Assembly: GCF_007678255.1 (NCBI RefSeq)
Contig: NZ_VEED01000005.1
Coordinates: 260,650-324,649 of the forward strand
Length of the DNA: 64,000 nucleotides
Reading direction: 5' to 3'
Source: Bacillus sp. X1(2014)
Lineage (GTDB): Bacteria; Bacillota; Bacilli; Bacillales_B; DSM-18226
Each line of letters starts with the position of its first letter. The stretch's first letter is position 1. This document shows positions 28,091-36,279 of this stretch, piece by piece. Under the pieces are notes generated by a model, which saw only the letters and a list, made by a program, of their open reading frames with translations, had not been told where the DNA came from and ran no database searches. A program made the translations under genes and the position numbers.

Positions 28091-28537
28091 TTACTGACCA
28101 AGCTGTTTTATTTGATCAAGGATATTGCTGATTTCTTGGACGCTTTGAAAAATTTCTGTGTTTTCAAGGATAGAAGGGTCGAGTAATCCATTCTGGATAT
28201 TTTTTAAATATAGATCAATGCCAGCTGTTAATTTGTTGTTTTGGTCAACCAGTTGCTGATGTAAGTCGGCTGCTATTTCTGGTGCTTGGAGTTTATTGAA
28301 TGTATTGATTTCTTGTTTCATTTCCTGGAGCATCTTTTTTAGTTCTGCGGTGGCCTGCTGGTCGCTTACGGCTTGTTGCGCAATAGATGGAGCATCACTT
28401 GCAAAGGCGGTCGCTTTATTTAGATAGTCCGATGCATCATTCACATACGAGAGAGTATCTTTCGCATCATTTAGCAAGGAACAACCACTCAGGAGAAATA
28501 CAATTGCCGCGGCTAAAACTAATACCTTCTTTTTCAT
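28091..28537 (-). CDS. Lipoprotein of the DUF6376 type
   Basis: This 148-residue protein has a type II signal peptide with lipobox LSGC (cysteine near 19), so it would be lipid-anchored outside the membrane. The mature part is helical and rich in Gln, Lys and Leu, with AQQAVSDQQATAELKKML and LHQQLVDQNNKLTAGIDLYL. It resembles the DUF6376 Bacillus lipoproteins, whose function is unknown. A good ribosome site (CGGAGGT) precedes the ATG. It appears to be transcribed alone. Confidence 0.8.
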   Translation of the reverse strand: MKKKVLVLAAAIVFLLSGCSLLNDAKDTLSYVNDASDYLNKATAFASDAPSIAQQAVSDQQATAELKKMLQEMKQEINTFNKLQAPEIAADLHQQLVDQNNKLTAGIDLYLKNIQNGLLDPSILENTEIFQSVQEISNILDQIKQLGQ

Positions 28538-28794
28538 GTAGAAACCTCCGTTTTATTAGATTTTGTGAAGGAAAATAAGCTGGTTAGGGATCTGAACGTG
28601 ATGTTAATTGAATCTACGTCCATGAAAATTCCTATCATTATCATATGGATAAAAATTTGTTCTGTTGCTAATGCATAAGCAGTTCAATAAGGTAATATCA
28701 ATAAAAATAGTAGGAACTTTGTTTGGTTAGAAATTCCACTTGCTTCCTAAATCATCCCCTAAACCATTCTTTCTATATGTATAAAATTCTAAAC

Positions 28795-28807
28795 GGTGTC
28801 AGGCACC
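28795..28807. repeat. Dispersed 13-bp element
   Basis: An exact GGTGTCAGGCACC stands alone in the 376-base gap between the DUF6376 lipoprotein and the ferritin-like gene. Nothing else is recognisable in the gap. Confidence 0.85.
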
Positions 28808-28913
28808 ATTATTGATATTTTCATAATGGTTTTAGGGAAAAGTACTCAATAGTAAGCACCCGAGAGTCTCGTCTCACGTAGGATATTTTTGAGAGAAACG
28901 GGGAGGTTTTACT

Positions 28914-29357
28914 ATGTATCCGTACACGAATTATTACGATGCTTTATATAGACAAAATAATAAATTGATTAGAGAAGTTGAAAAAGCGATTAATGGTGAG
29001 TACAATGCCATCCATTGTTATAGCAAATTAGCAAAATTAGCTTCCGATGAGAAGGAGAAAAGTCAAATCCTTGAAATTCGCCAAGATGAAATAAAGCACC
29101 ATAAAAAATTTGAACAGATTTATACTCAGCTGACTGGGCGAAAGCCACAACTACCAAAGCTTAGTGAGGACTGTCCAGATGTTTATTTAGAGGGATTAGA
29201 GTTTGCCTTACAAGATGAACAAATAACGGTAGATTTTTACCTGGAAGTCGCTGATGGTGCTATGGAACCATCCATAAAAGAAGCATTTCGAAGAGCGGCC
29301 GCTGATGAGCAAAATCATGCAGTCTGGTTTTTATACTATTATTCTAAAAATAAGTGA
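28914..29357 (+). CDS. Ferritin-like (rubrerythrin-type) protein
   Basis: The 147-residue protein is predicted to be a four-helix bundle. Candidate di-iron ligands recur in pairs: GEYNAIHCY near 28-36, EIRQDEIKHH near 54-63, QDEQITVDFYLEV near 101-113 and DEQNHAVWF near 131-139. It is similar in size and pattern to small ferritin-like Bacillus proteins such as YhjR. No rubredoxin domain is present. A role in iron or oxidative-stress handling is inferred from the family. The ribosome site ACGGGGAGG is strong. Confidence 0.82.
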   Translation: MYPYTNYYDALYRQNNKLIREVEKAINGEYNAIHCYSKLAKLASDEKEKSQILEIRQDEIKHHKKFEQIYTQLTGRKPQLPKLSEDCPDVYLEGLEFALQDEQITVDFYLEVADGAMEPSIKEAFRRAAADEQNHAVWFLYYYSKNK

Positions 29358-29385
29358 AAATTTGGATGGTTAACGGGCAAAAGTT

Positions 29386-29418
29386 CACCCTTGTCTCTAA
29401 AGGCAAGGGTGTTTTAAT
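29386..29418 (+). terminator. Terminator of the ferritin-like gene
   Basis: CACCCTTG pairs with CAAGGGTG around a short loop, followed by TTTTAATTT. Confidence 0.85.
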
Positions 29419-29436
29419 TTGTGTTTATCAGTGCCA

Positions 29437-29742
29437 TTAATCCCCGCCGCTGTCTCCACCGGAATCTCCTCCAGAATCCCTGCCGGAATCGGTATCGACT
29501 TTGTTATCGGAGTAGTCTGTATCATTTTGATAATCATTGCTATAAGATTTTTTTGTTCCTTTTCTAATACTCGGAAAGATAAAAAAGGCAGCGATTATAG
29601 CTAAGGTTCCAAAGAACTCCTGTACTCCAAAAATAAGATAAATCCCATAGACGAGAAGCAATCCACCCAACAGCCATTGAATTATTCTTACCGCGTTCAG
29701 AGACATCCACCCCCAAATAAAAAGTAAGAAAAATAAAGCCAC
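29437..29742 (-). CDS. Small membrane protein with a Ser/Gly/Asp repeat tail
   Basis: This 101-residue protein has two or three hydrophobic segments (about 1-20 and 23-57), a basic stretch RKGTKKS, and a hydrophilic tail with three GGDS-type repeats ending in GGD. The start is uncertain: the GTG at 29742 lacks a good ribosome site, and an internal ATG follows GGGGGTGG too closely. The opposite strand also has a short open frame, but it shows no protein-like pattern. The function is unknown. Confidence 0.5.
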   Translation of the reverse strand: MALFFLLFIWGWMSLNAVRIIQWLLGGLLLVYGIYLIFGVQEFFGTLAIIAAFFIFPSIRKGTKKSYSNDYQNDTDYSDNKVDTDSGRDSGGDSGGDSGGD

Positions 29743-29884
29743 ACAAAATAAATATTACATTCTAGGTCTTTTTATACATCTTTTTGAGAGTCTTTACAGT
29801 TAAGGGACTGTTGGAAGAGCTTTGTTGATAGTTATGGTTAGGTTATCAGGTGGCTATCGAGTTTAAGCAAAGGCACACCGTATA

Positions 29885-30137
29885 AACCAAAGGAGGCGTA
29901 TGATGCCCGTTCAAGCAAAAAAACAGTGTGAACGGTAACCAAAGGAGGTGTATGATGCCCGTACAGGCAAAAAAAACAGTAGAACGGTAACCAAAGGAGG
30001 TGTATGATGCCCGTTCAGGCCAAAAAACAGTGTGAACGGTAACCAAAGGAGGTGTATGGTGCCTGTTCAGGCCAAAAAACAGTGTGAACGGTAACCATAG
30101 GAAGTGTATGATGCCCGTTCAATTTGAAAAACAGAGT
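29885..30137 (+). repeat. 52-bp tandem array, each unit a ribosome binding site plus a 12-codon mini-ORF
   Basis: Four complete units start at 29885, 29937, 29989 and 30041, and a fifth, diverging unit starts at 30093. Each carries ACCAAAGGAGGTGT, an ATG (29900, 29952, 30004, 30056, 30108) and, in the first four, an ORF of 12 codons plus stop encoding MMPVQAKKQCER or variants (MMPVQAKKTVER in unit 2, MVPVQAKKQCER in unit 4). Unit 2 has one extra A and one base deleted downstream, which together keep the frame and the stop. Most units also contain the inverted repeat CCGTTCA/TGAACGG. There are no unique spacers, so it is not a CRISPR array. The rest of the 476-base gap holds nothing else recognised. 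Confidence 0.9.
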
Positions 30138-30194
30138 TATAGGGGCTTTTGTATTCTTCAATGGTCATTGTGGACCAGTTATATGCCGATCTAA
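30108..30194 (+). CDS. Last, extended mini-ORF of the 52-bp array
   Basis: The fifth unit keeps the start (MMPVQ) but its array sequence decays, and the frame runs on to 28 residues ending SYMPI. Its ribosome site is weaker (ATAGGAAGTGT). It may be a relic or a genuine small peptide. Expression is not shown by the sequence. Confidence 0.3.
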   Translation: MMPVQFEKQSYRGFCILQWSLWTSYMPI

Positions 30195-30218
30195 GCCACC
30201 GGTGAGATCCAAAAATTC

Positions 30219-30779
30219 CTACCTTCTTAGTCTCACCTTAATATTTTCCCAATGGGCCAGAAAAATCAAGAATAAGATACCTAATGCTGCAGCAAAGCAT
30301 ATCCAATCATAATCTATAAATAATAGAAAAACGGGAATGAAAAGGAATGCTCCTAGGCCTGAAAAGGTGAAACTCTTAGTAAAGGGAAAAAGGACAAGAA
30401 ATACTCCGGCGATCACGAAAACAAGAAGCGGTTCAAACATGATGATCCCGCCAATAAAGGTTGAGATCCCTTTTCCTCCCTTAAAGTTCAACGTAATTGG
30501 TTTTAAATGTCCTAAAATGGCCAAGCCTAAACCAACAAGTTGAATCTGGGCAGAGAATCCAAAATAGCGAGCGATCAATATAACGAGAACTCCTTTTAAA
30601 GCATCCCCTAGAAATATCAACATAAATGCCTTTTTCCCATGTAGGCGGCCGGCATTCCTGGCCCCGACATTTCCACTCCCTTCACGGCGGATATCCGTAT
30701 GAAATAATGCTTTCGTAATGAGAAATCCAAACATTACGCTTCCAATCAAGTAGGCTAAAACAAAATACAACCAAAGCAT
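30219..30779 (-). CDS. plsY: Glycerol-3-phosphate acyltransferase PlsY family
   Basis: The protein has 186 residues with about five membrane segments. PlsY motifs are visible: GSGNVGARNAGR near 35-46 and GHLKPITLNFKGGKG near 91-105. PlsY uses acyl phosphate to acylate glycerol 3-phosphate, the first step of phospholipid synthesis. ATG 30779 is preferred to the GTG at 30788 because the GGAAGG site then sits 8 bases away and the N-terminus (MLWLYFVLAYLIGS) matches the family. Bacilli often have one main PlsY plus paralogues; which this is cannot be told here. Confidence 0.88.
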   Translation of the reverse strand: MLWLYFVLAYLIGSVMFGFLITKALFHTDIRREGSGNVGARNAGRLHGKKAFMLIFLGDALKGVLVILIARYFGFSAQIQLVGLGLAILGHLKPITLNFKGGKGISTFIGGIIMFEPLLVFVIAGVFLVLFPFTKSFTFSGLGAFLFIPVFLLFIDYDWICFAAALGILFLIFLAHWENIKVRLRR

Positions 30780-30804
30780 CCGTATCACCTTCCATTACAA
30801 TTTT

Positions 30805-30817
30805 GGTGTCAGGCACC
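30805..30817. repeat. Dispersed 13-bp element
   Basis: An exact GGTGTCAGGCACC lies 25 bases upstream of plsY. The rest of the gap to the rbs promoter is AT-rich and shows no gene. Confidence 0.85.
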
Positions 30818-31100
30818 ACAGTGTAATCCAATCGGAAAATATTTCATCTTGAAATTATAGAAGGGATTTACTTTTTTTAAATATCGTTAATGAGTAAATG
30901 AATCTCCCAACTTTCAAGTGATCCCTTCGAGAATGTCTGTTACATTGTAGTTCTATTTTCTTCAGTGTAAAAGAATCTACCAGAAAAGGTGTCCATATTT
31001 GCAGGGAAATGGAACCGTAGTTTATGTGAATAATTGTTATCATATTATTATCCTATTTTAAAGATCCAAAATTAATTGTAAATTTTTATAAAAAACGTTC

Positions 31101-31158
31101 TTGCCTACATTCATAAGCGGTGATATTATCAATTTATAAAAATCTAAACGTTTACATT
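31101..31158 (+). promoter_or_regulatory. rbs operon promoter and first RbsR-type operator
   Basis: TTGCCT (31101-31106) and TATTAT (31124-31129) are 17 bases apart. The operator ATCTAAACGTTTACAT (31143-31158), with the palindrome TAAACGTTTA, lies just downstream of the -10, where binding would block transcription. The site also resembles a catabolite-responsive element, so CcpA could share it. Confidence 0.65.
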
Positions 31159-31217
31159 TTCGATAAAGAAGAAAACCTTCTCTAAAATCTTTAAAAGCAG
31201 AGATATTGTATTAAAAA

Positions 31218-31233
31218 ATCTAAACGTTTACAT
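31218..31233. promoter_or_regulatory. Second RbsR-type operator
   Basis: ATCTAAACGTTTACAT repeats exactly, 75 bases from the first copy and about 33 bases before the rbsR start. Confidence 0.7.
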
Positions 31234-31265
31234 TTAGGATTTTATATTTTAGGAGTTTACATATT

Positions 31266-32276
31266 ATGGAGTACAAACCAACGATTGAGGATGTAGCTAA
31301 GCTTGCAAATGTTTCGATTGCAACGGTATCCAGGGTAATAAACAACCAAGGTGGAGTTCGGAAGGTAACTGAAGACCGGATTGTAAACGCCATCAGCGAA
31401 CTTGGTTATATCCGCAGTGCTGTGGCGAGGAGCATGAAAAGAAAGGAAACAAACACCATTGGTATTATTGTGCCTGATATTACTAACCCGTTTTTTCCTC
31501 ACGTAGTTGCTGGAATCGAACAGAAAGCAAGAGAAAAAGGATATTACACAATTCTTAGTAGTACCAACGAATCCCCAATTATTGAAGAAGATATTGTGAA
31601 AATCTTTATTGAAAGAGGAGTAGATGGGGTCATCATAACAACTGCAAATGAAACAGGGGACCATATCAAGTTGTTACAGGATCAAGGAATCCCAATTGTT
31701 GCGGTTGACCGGGCAATTAAGAATTTTGAAGTAGATACGGTTTTGGTTGATAACGTCAATGGAGCCTACCAAGCTGTCCGCCAATTAATTTTACAGGGAC
31801 ATGAGAGCATTGCAATTATTTGCGGTCCACAAAACACAACGCCTGGTCGGGAACGCTACCTTGGTTATAAGAAAGCGCTCGAGGAATATAATATTCCCTT
31901 TGACCCCAGCTTGGTTTATCAGGGTGATTTTATGGAAAACAGTGGCTATAAGGGTGCGTTGCAATTGTTTTATTTAAAAAATAGACCTACTGCAATATTT
32001 TCATCGAATAACCAGATGACGATTGGCTGCGTTAAAGCACTAACTGAACTGGATTGGAAGTTAGGGGAGGAAGTCTCCTTTATAGGCTTTGATGATGTTG
32101 AAATAGCCACTTTCATCAAACCAAAACTATCTGTTGTTTCACGTCCGATGACGACAATTGGTGAAATAGCGTTTCAATTGGTGTACGAACGTATTCATTT
32201 TAAAGAAAACTTTCCTAAAAGGGAGTATTTATTAAAACCAGAATTAAAAATTCGAGAGTCATGTCATAAAATCTAA
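31266..32276 (+). CDS. rbsR: Ribose operon repressor (LacI family)
   Basis: The 336-residue protein has an N-terminal helix-turn-helix (TIEDVAKLANVSIATVSR, 6-23) with a hinge helix, then a periplasmic-binding-protein-like sugar domain (IGIIVPDITNPFFPHVV near 63-79). LacI-type regulators of this kind release DNA when ribose or a derivative binds. It is the first gene of the ribose operon. Three TAAACGTTTA sites, two upstream and one overlapping its own stop, are the obvious targets, implying autoregulation. The ribosome site is TTAGGAG. Confidence 0.92.
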   Translation: MEYKPTIEDVAKLANVSIATVSRVINNQGGVRKVTEDRIVNAISELGYIRSAVARSMKRKETNTIGIIVPDITNPFFPHVVAGIEQKAREKGYYTILSSTNESPIIEEDIVKIFIERGVDGVIITTANETGDHIKLLQDQGIPIVAVDRAIKNFEVDTVLVDNVNGAYQAVRQLILQGHESIAIICGPQNTTPGRERYLGYKKALEEYNIPFDPSLVYQGDFMENSGYKGALQLFYLKNRPTAIFSSNNQMTIGCVKALTELDWKLGEEVSFIGFDDVEIATFIKPKLSVVSRPMTTIGEIAFQLVYERIHFKENFPKREYLLKPELKIRESCHKI

Positions 32277-32288
32277 ACGTTTACATTT
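32271..32288. promoter_or_regulatory. Third RbsR-type operator, overlapping the rbsR stop
   Basis: ATCTAAACGTTTACAT lies across the stop codon of rbsR and 25 bases before rbsD. It may let the repressor control the transport genes separately or form a DNA loop with the upstream sites. Confidence 0.65.
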
Positions 32289-32312
32289 ATCAATTTTAGG
32301 AGGAAGGAAAGT

Positions 32313-32711
32313 ATGAAAAAAGGTGGTATTTTAAATCCGAAAATTAATCAATTAATCTCTGAAACTGGTCATACTGACTACATCGTGGTGACAGATGCTG
32401 GTTTACCGATTCCTGAGAATGTGACCCATCGGATTGATTTAGCTTTGAAAGAAGGCCTGCCAGGTTTTTTAGAAACTCTTGATACGGTATTAACCGAGCT
32501 GGAAGTGGAAAAAGTCATTTTAGCAGAAGAAGTTAAAACAGTTAGTCCTGGGATGCATGACCAAATCGTTAGCAGATTCCCAAATCTACCGATTGAATAT
32601 GTTCCGCATGTGGAATTTAAGCAGCAAACAAAACAGGCAAGAGGATTAATTCGTACAGGTGAGTTTACCGGATATGCGAATGTCATTTTAGTCGCTGGTG
32701 TCGTTTATTAA
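32313..32711 (+). CDS. rbsD: D-ribose pyranase
   Basis: This 132-residue cytoplasmic protein interconverts pyranose and furanose forms of ribose so that the kinase can use it. Family motifs are GHTDYIVVTDAGLPIP near 20-35 (the histidine is the catalytic one in the family), ALKEGLPGF and YANVILVAGVVY at the C-terminus. The ribosome site AGGAGGAAGG is strong. It lies second in the ribose operon. Confidence 0.95.
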   Translation: MKKGGILNPKINQLISETGHTDYIVVTDAGLPIPENVTHRIDLALKEGLPGFLETLDTVLTELEVEKVILAEEVKTVSPGMHDQIVSRFPNLPIEYVPHVEFKQQTKQARGLIRTGEFTGYANVILVAGVVY

Positions 32712-32743
32712 TAATTTGGCCTCATTCAAAGGGGGAGTGGCAA

Positions 32744-34240
32744 GTGAGTACAGCATTGCTGGAAATGAAAGACATATCGAAGGAATTTCCTGGAGTGAAG
32801 GCACTTGATAATGTATCTATCCGCATAAACCAGTCCGAAGTTCTTGCATTGCTTGGTGAAAATGGTGCCGGGAAATCTACATTAATGAAGGTGCTTGCGG
32901 GTGTTCATCAGCCAAACAATGGGAAAATCTACATAAATGGAAATCAAGTAACAATCGAAGGGCCTAAGCATTCACAAAGCCTCGGAATTAGCATCATTTA
33001 TCAAGAATTTAACCTTATCCCGCATATGAGTGTAGCTGAAAATATATTTATCGGGCGAGAGCCACGTAAAACAAAAGGTATCTTAGATCGCAAACAAATT
33101 AAGCAGGAAACAAGGAAATGGCTGGATCGAGTTGGTTTGACTAAGATATCTCCAGACACATTAATTGCAGATCTATCAGTTGCCGAGCAACAATTAGTTG
33201 AAATTGCAAAAACACTGTCGTTTAATTCGAAAATTATCATTATGGATGAGCCGACGGCAGCTTTAAATGATGAAGAAACAAATAAGCTCTTAACCATTAT
33301 GAAAGAGTTGAAGCAACAGGGAATGGGTGTCATTTTTATTACCCACCGGTTGGAAGAGGTACTAATAGTTGCCGATTCAATCGCAGTTTTAAGGGATGGA
33401 AAGTATATTGGAAGTGCTCTGGTGAAGGATATTACAAAGGATGATATGGTGACAATGATGGTTGGACGTGAGTTGACGGAACTTTTCCCAGAAAAAAGTA
33501 TACCATCTAATCAACTTTGTTTGGAAGTGAAGGATGTTTCGGTGCCAGGAATCCTTGAAGGCATTAATTTCACCGTGAAAAAAGGTGAAATCCTCGGTAT
33601 TGCAGGTTTAATGGGGTCCGGCAAAACGGAGCTTTCGAAGGCAATCTTCGGGATGTATAGGAATATGACGGGGTATGTGAAGGTTGATTCGAAACTAGTA
33701 AACAGCCCTAGAGGTGCGATTGATGCCGGAATTGCTTTAGTTACAGATGATCGAAAGCAGGAAGGTCTCGTTCTTGGTTTATCAGTCTATGAAAATTTAC
33801 TGTTACCGACTTATCGGAAAATTTTCAGATTTGGTATTCAGCAAAAACGCAAGAAGGACGAGATTGTCAACCGATGGGTCAACGATTTAAAAATAAAGGT
33901 CCATGATCCAAAAGTTGAGGTAAGAACCCTGAGCGGAGGTAACCAGCAGAAAGTGGTACTTGGAAAATGGCTCCAAATGAATCCAAAGGTGCTCATTTTG
34001 AATGAACCAACAAGGGGTATTGATGTCGGAGCAAAGGCAGAAATCTATCAAATTATGAAAAGGCTTACAGAAGACGGTATTTCGATTATTATGATTTCAT
34101 CCGAAATGCCGGAATTGCTTGGATTAAGTAACCGCATCATGGTAATGAATGAAGGTCGAATTACCGCTGAGCTAAGCCAAAATGAAGCGACGCAGGAAAA
34201 AATCTTTTATTACGCATCCGGGGGTGTAATGAATGCCTAG
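32744..34240 (+). CDS. rbsA: Ribose ABC importer, ATP-binding subunit
   Basis: The 498-residue protein has two ABC ATPase halves in tandem. The first has Walker A GENGAGKST near 39-47 and the LSVAEQQ signature. The second has GLMGSGKTE near 289-297, signature LSGGNQQKV and Walker B VLILNEPTRGIDVG. This is the sugar-importer (CUT2) layout. It starts with a GTG after GGGGGAGTGG and overlaps rbsC by 8 bases. Confidence 0.95.
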   Translation: MSTALLEMKDISKEFPGVKALDNVSIRINQSEVLALLGENGAGKSTLMKVLAGVHQPNNGKIYINGNQVTIEGPKHSQSLGISIIYQEFNLIPHMSVAENIFIGREPRKTKGILDRKQIKQETRKWLDRVGLTKISPDTLIADLSVAEQQLVEIAKTLSFNSKIIIMDEPTAALNDEETNKLLTIMKELKQQGMGVIFITHRLEEVLIVADSIAVLRDGKYIGSALVKDITKDDMVTMMVGRELTELFPEKSIPSNQLCLEVKDVSVPGILEGINFTVKKGEILGIAGLMGSGKTELSKAIFGMYRNMTGYVKVDSKLVNSPRGAIDAGIALVTDDRKQEGLVLGLSVYENLLLPTYRKIFRFGIQQKRKKDEIVNRWVNDLKIKVHDPKVEVRTLSGGNQQKVVLGKWLQMNPKVLILNEPTRGIDVGAKAEIYQIMKRLTEDGISIIMISSEMPELLGLSNRIMVMNEGRITAELSQNEATQEKIFYYASGGVMNA

Positions 34241-35216
34241 TACAACATCAGTTCAAAAGCAAGTGGAGAAGAAGGCGGAGGTCAATTTGCTCTCTCTCAT
34301 TGAAAAATACCGTGTACTACTAATTTTTATCGTGTTATGTGTGATTGCAGGATTTCTGTCTGATGTCTTTTTTACGCTGAGTAATGTTATGAATGTACTT
34401 CGACAAGTTTCTATTATTGCGATTATTGCTAGTGGAATGACACTTGTTATTTTACTCGCTGGAATTGACCTTTCCGTTGGTGCTGTTATGGCTTTTTCTG
34501 GTGCGATTTTAGCTGGTGCCTTAACCGCTGGCTGGCCGCTCCCACTTGCATTACTGGCCGCTCTTGGAGTTGGTCTATTATTTGGTCTTTGTAATGGTTT
34601 CTTTGTAGCAAGATTTGGAATTCCTTCTTTCATTGTTACATTGGCAATTATGGTTATCGCACGCGGAATGACCCTCGTTTATACAAAGGGATATCCGCTG
34701 GTTGTTAGTAATGAAGCTTACCGTTTTATCGGAAGTGGACGAATCTTTGGTATTCCAGTCCCAATCATTCTCATGTTTGTCATCTTTGGAATTATGTATT
34801 GGATGTTAAAATATACCAGCTTTGGCCGTTACATTTATGCCATCGGGGGCAATGAAGAAACGGCGATACTGGCAGGGATCAATGTTAAGGCTATTAAAAT
34901 AGCTGTCTTCGGAATTGCTGGTTTGCTTTCAGCGCTTTCCGCTATTATTTACACCTCACGATTAATGTCAGCACAGCCAACTGCGGGAAATGGAATTGAG
35001 TTAGATGCTATCGCAGCAGTTATTATTGGTGGGACAAGTTTGGCAGGCGGAAAAGGGGCAGTTACCGGAACGCTGATTGGTGCTTTGATTATGGGCGTTC
35101 TTGATAATATTTTGAATTTGATGAACGTGTCTCCATTCTACCAAAGTATTGCTAAAGGTCTCGTTATATTAGTTGCTGTATTAGTAGATAGTAAGTTTTC
35201 AAAAATTAAAAAATAA
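34233..35216 (+). CDS. rbsC: Ribose ABC importer, permease subunit
   Basis: This 327-residue CUT2-family permease has about eight to ten membrane segments. Typical motifs are LLAGIDLSVGAVMAFSGA near 79-96 and IIGGTSLAGGKGAVTGTL near 268-285. It forms the membrane channel used with RbsA and the binding lipoprotein RbsB. The overlap with rbsA indicates translational coupling. Confidence 0.95.
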   Translation: MPSTTSVQKQVEKKAEVNLLSLIEKYRVLLIFIVLCVIAGFLSDVFFTLSNVMNVLRQVSIIAIIASGMTLVILLAGIDLSVGAVMAFSGAILAGALTAGWPLPLALLAALGVGLLFGLCNGFFVARFGIPSFIVTLAIMVIARGMTLVYTKGYPLVVSNEAYRFIGSGRIFGIPVPIILMFVIFGIMYWMLKYTSFGRYIYAIGGNEETAILAGINVKAIKIAVFGIAGLLSALSAIIYTSRLMSAQPTAGNGIELDAIAAVIIGGTSLAGGKGAVTGTLIGALIMGVLDNILNLMNVSPFYQSIAKGLVILVAVLVDSKFSKIKK

Positions 35217-35234
35217 GAAATTGGGGGTTTCACG

Positions 35235-36194
35235 ATGAAAAAGATTATTTCCTTGTTGGCAATGTTTATGGTCATTATTGGTCTTGTTGGATGTAGTATG
35301 GATGAAGCGTCTAGCACGAAACCAGATTCAAATTCAAAGGATAACGGTAAGTTAAAAGTTGGTTTATCCATGAATACGTTAAATAATCCTTTCTTCGTTG
35401 CTGTGAAAGAAGGAGCAGAAGCACAAGCCAAAGAAGATAAGGTTGAGCTCGTTATAACAGATGCACAAAACGACCCTGGAAAACAAATATCTAACGTTGA
35501 AAATCTCTTACAACAAAATATCGATGTGTTAGTCATCGACCCAACGGATAGTGACGCGATTGCACAAGCAGTTAAAAAAGCGAACGATGCAGATACCCCT
35601 GTTTTTACAATCGACCGTTCTTCTAATGGCGGAGAAGTAATTACTCATATCGGTTTTGATGCACTTAAGTCTGGGAATATTGCAGGTACCTTTTTAAAGG
35701 ATGCACTTGGTGGTAAAGGGAACATTGTTGAGATTCAAGGAATCTTAGGAACAAATGTCGGGCAATTAAGAAGCAAAGGCTTTAATGAAATTATGGATGC
35801 TAATTCTGGCTTTAAAGTTGTAGCTAGACAAGCAGCAAACTTTGACCGTGGTGAAGCGATGAAAGTAATGGAAGATATTCTTCAAGCAAACCCTGAGATT
35901 GATGGAGTATACGCAGCAAATGATGAAATGGCACTTGGTGCATTAGCTGCAATTGAAGCGGCAGGCCGTTTAGATGAAATCACGTTAATTGGCTGTGATG
36001 CCATTGACCCATCGATTGAAGCCATCAAAGCTGGTAAATTAGAAGCAACAATTGCTGAGCCGCCGTTCTTCCTTGGAAAAGAAGCAGTGATTACTGCTCA
36101 AAAAATTTCTAAGAAAGAAAGTGTTGAAAAAGAAGTCATTCTTGATTCTACACTTGTTACGAAAGAAAACGTGAATGAAGTAAAAACGAAATAG
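35235..36194 (+). CDS. rbsB: Ribose-binding lipoprotein
   Basis: The 319-residue protein has a type II signal peptide with the lipobox cysteine at 20 (LVGC), so it is anchored on the outer face of the membrane. The mature part is a periplasmic-binding-protein type 1 fold with VGLSMNTLNNPFFVA, VIDPTDSDAIAQAV, TIDRSS and YAANDEMALGAL segments typical of ribose binders. It captures ribose and delivers it to RbsC. A strong terminator follows, before rbsK. Confidence 0.94.
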   Translation: MKKIISLLAMFMVIIGLVGCSMDEASSTKPDSNSKDNGKLKVGLSMNTLNNPFFVAVKEGAEAQAKEDKVELVITDAQNDPGKQISNVENLLQQNIDVLVIDPTDSDAIAQAVKKANDADTPVFTIDRSSNGGEVITHIGFDALKSGNIAGTFLKDALGGKGNIVEIQGILGTNVGQLRSKGFNEIMDANSGFKVVARQAANFDRGEAMKVMEDILQANPEIDGVYAANDEMALGALAAIEAAGRLDEITLIGCDAIDPSIEAIKAGKLEATIAEPPFFLGKEAVITAQKISKKESVEKEVILDSTLVTKENVNEVKTK

Positions 36195-36209
36195 TTATAG
36201 GGTGATTAG

Positions 36210-36244
36210 GTAAAAACGCAATCGCATTGCGTTTTTACTTTTAT
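36210..36244 (+). terminator. Strong terminator between rbsB and rbsK
   Basis: GTAAAAACGCAAT pairs perfectly with ATTGCGTTTTTAC around a 3-base loop, followed by TTTTATT. It should reduce rbsK transcription relative to the transporter genes, unless rbsK has its own promoter in the 35 bases that follow. Confidence 0.85.
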
Positions 36245-36279
36245 TATCTTCAAAAATATAGTAGAGGCGGGGAAGTATT

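Noticed and set aside
29885..30137. CRISPR array
   Set aside because: The 52-bp units are contiguous and alike throughout; there are no unique spacers and no cas genes nearby.
30855..31043. Minus-strand 62-residue ORF in the plsY-rbsR gap
   Set aside because: It has no ribosome site and no recognisable protein pattern; it lies in AT-rich promoter-side DNA.
31027..31060. Fur-like box (AATAATTGTTATCA)
   Set aside because: It fits the 7-1-7 Fur consensus poorly, and no iron gene follows; the next gene is rbsR.
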